DNA from: JBDSKH01 sp035556655
GTDB lineage: Bacteria > Actinomycetota > Actinomycetes > Actinomycetales > Microbacteriaceae
DNA: 22,940 bases
NCBI GenBank assembly: GCA_035556655.1
Contig: DATMFW010000086.1
Span: 1 to 22,940 of the forward strand
Direction of reading: 5' to 3'
In this document: piece by piece, positions 21,984 through 22,940 of the stretch
Numbering within the stretch: position 1 is the first letter of the stretch
How the letters are laid out: every line of letters begins with the position of its first letter
Notes under the pieces: generated by a model
What the model saw: only the letters and a program-made list of their open reading frames with translations
The model's database searches: none
What the model was told of the DNA's origin: nothing
Made by a program: the position numbers and the translations under genes

Positions 21984-22713
21984 TCACGTGGCGATCGTGA
22001 CCGGAGCCGCGGGCGGACTCGGCAGTGCCGTGGTCCGGGCGATCGCCCCCGCCTGCAAGGTGGTCGTCGGCGTCGACCTCGACGCGGATCGCGTGGTGGA
22101 TGCCGTGGGCGCCGAGGTGCCGAACCTCGTCCCCTCCGCGGCGGACCTCGCCGACTGGCAGGCGTGCGAGAAGGTGGTGGCCGACGCCGTGAGCACGCAC
22201 GGGCGAGTGGACATCCTGGTGAACTCGGCCGCGATCCTGCGGCGCACCGAGCCGGAGGACGTCGATGAGGCGGTCTTCCAGCAGATCTTCGACATCAACT
22301 GCCGGTCGGCGTTCGTCTTGATGCGCGGGGCCCTGCGCGACATGGAGACCCGCGGGTGGGGGCGCATCGTCAACGTCACCTCGATCGGCGTGCACACCGG
22401 CGGCTACAGCCTCACCTCGGCGATCTACGAGGCGACCAAGGCGGCGGTGGGCAACTTCACGCGCACCTTCGCCCGGTACGGCGCGCCCCGCGGCATCCTC
22501 ATCAACTCGGTCGCGCCGGGCGGCATGCGCACCCCGATGCTCACCGTCGGGACGCCTGCCGACCTGCTGAAGAAGGTGGAGGCCGACATCCCCCTCGGCC
22601 GGCTTGCGGAACCGCACGAGGTCGCGGGAGTGATCGCGTACCTCGCCAGTGCAGAGAACGCGTACGCCGTGGGTGCGACCTTCGACGTCAACGGCGGCGT
22701 GGTGATGCCCTGA
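21976..22713 (+). CDS. SDR-family dehydrogenase (sugar or keto-deoxy acid dehydrogenase)
   Basis: This 245-residue classical SDR has the cofactor motif TGAAGGLG at 9-16, Asp34 after the second strand (favouring NAD+), NSAAI at 83-87, Asn108, Ser136 in VTSIGVH, and Tyr151/Lys155 in YEATK. PLGRLAEPHEVAGVIAYLAS and a final VNGG are typical of the family. ATG 21976 has AAGGAG upstream and overlaps the mutarotase gene. In L-fucose-type oxidative pathways an SDR can oxidise either the free sugar or the 2-keto-3-deoxy acid at C4, and the sequence does not decide between them. It is the last gene of the operon; the next gene has its own operator. Confidence 0.92.
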   Translation: MTDHVAIVTGAAGGLGSAVVRAIAPACKVVVGVDLDADRVVDAVGAEVPNLVPSAADLADWQACEKVVADAVSTHGRVDILVNSAAILRRTEPEDVDEAVFQQIFDINCRSAFVLMRGALRDMETRGWGRIVNVTSIGVHTGGYSLTSAIYEATKAAVGNFTRTFARYGAPRGILINSVAPGGMRTPMLTVGTPADLLKKVEADIPLGRLAEPHEVAGVIAYLASAENAYAVGATFDVNGGVVMP

Positions 22714-22738
22714 CCCGAGGCCCGCTCGGCGCCGAGGG

Positions 22739-22744
22739 TAGACT
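22739..22744 (+). promoter_or_regulatory. -10 box of the terminal oxidoreductase gene
   Basis: TAGACT fits the TANNNT pattern and lies 3 bp before the LacI-like operator, the same arrangement as the promoters at 11931 and 16663. No clear -35 is visible 16-19 bp upstream, so the promoter may be weak or activated. Confidence 0.45.
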
Positions 22745-22746
22745 GC

Positions 22747-22760
22747 TGGAAACGTATCCC
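22747..22760. promoter_or_regulatory. LacI-family-like operator 4 (Gfo/Idh/MocA gene)
   Basis: TGGAAACGTATCCC matches the shared palindrome at 12 of 14 positions. It lies in the 70-bp gap before the last gene, over the predicted transcription start. It extends the regulon beyond the right end of the window. Confidence 0.75.
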
Positions 22761-22783
22761 TCACCCGCGGAAGGTCTTCGCCC

Positions 22784-22940
22784 GTGACAGTCTCGGTAGC
22801 CGTCGTCGGCTGCGGGTGGTGGTCGACGACCGCGCACCTCCCGGCGATCGCCGCCGACCCGCGGGCCGAGCTGGTCGCCGTCGTCGACCGGGATCGGGGC
22901 AAGCGCGACCGCGCCGTGGCGAGGTTCGGCGCCGCGCATG
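22784..22940 (+). CDS. Gfo/Idh/MocA-family oxidoreductase (N-terminal fragment, cut by window edge)
   Basis: Only the first 52 residues are visible. They begin VSVAVVGCGWWSTTAHLPAI, a Rossmann opening in which GCGWW replaces the usual GxGxxG/A but keeps the typical HLPAI helix. LVAVVDRDRGKRDRAVARFG follows with the cofactor-binding Asp. This is the pattern of NAD(P)-dependent sugar dehydrogenases of the Gfo/Idh/MocA family. GTG 22784 has GGAAGG at 22769-22774. Its shared operator links it to the sugar operon, so it may be a second dehydrogenase of that pathway. The catalytic domain lies outside the window. Confidence 0.85.
   Translation, partial: MTVSVAVVGCGWWSTTAHLPAIAADPRAELVAVVDRDRGKRDRAVARFGAAH

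Overview
This window is high-GC, densely coded DNA with GTG and TTG starts, many 1-20 bp gene overlaps, lipobox signal peptides on both solute-binding proteins and likely leaderless starts. That points to an actinobacterium, perhaps Microbacteriaceae-like (inference; no marker gene is present). I see no rRNA, tRNA, CRISPR array, insertion sequence or phage gene. The longest gap without a gene is 250 bp (2507-2756). Every gene looks intact except the two cut by the window ends.

Region A (1-9062) is a catabolic and uptake locus. On the minus strand an alpha/beta hydrolase and an SDR dehydrogenase are coupled, followed by an AraC-type regulator that runs off the left edge. Divergent from them, a class A flavin monooxygenase is followed by a complete branched-chain-amino-acid-type (HAAT) ABC importer: lipoprotein, LivH, LivM, LivG, LivF. 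An importer of this class beside an aromatic-type hydroxylase suggests uptake and hydroxylation of an aromatic or other carboxylic acid. The substrate cannot be read from the sequence.

Region B (9059-16628) has two arms. A CitE-like lyase and a MaoC-type hydratase lie on the minus strand. Divergent from them are MmgE/PrpD, then thiamine-dependent 2-oxo-acid dehydrogenase E1 beta and E1 alpha, a free-standing 77-residue lipoyl-domain protein, an enolase-superfamily enzyme and a family III CoA-transferase. MaoC hydratase + CitE lyase + CoA-transferase III + PrpD is the enzyme set of itaconate/mesaconate-type C5-dicarboxylate degradation. Here it is combined with an E1/lipoyl module that has no E2 acyltransferase or E3 gene nearby.

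Region C (16728-22713) is a seven-gene operon: sugar-binding lipoprotein, single-domain ATPase, RbsC-like permease, acid-sugar-dehydratase-like enolase, fuconolactonase-like amidohydrolase, RhaM-like mutarotase and an SDR dehydrogenase. This is the layout of a non-phosphorylative pathway for a 6-deoxy-L-sugar or related sugar. A Gfo/Idh/MocA oxidoreductase starts at the right edge.

Regions B and C are tied together by four copies of a LacI-family-like palindrome (consensus TGGAAACGTTTCCA) at 10658, 11939, 16671 and 22747, each overlapping a promoter. This implies one regulon controlling sugar uptake, sugar oxidation, the E1/lipoyl module and the CoA-ester lyase arm. No LacI-family gene lies in the window. 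This regulon is the best candidate for an undescribed system.
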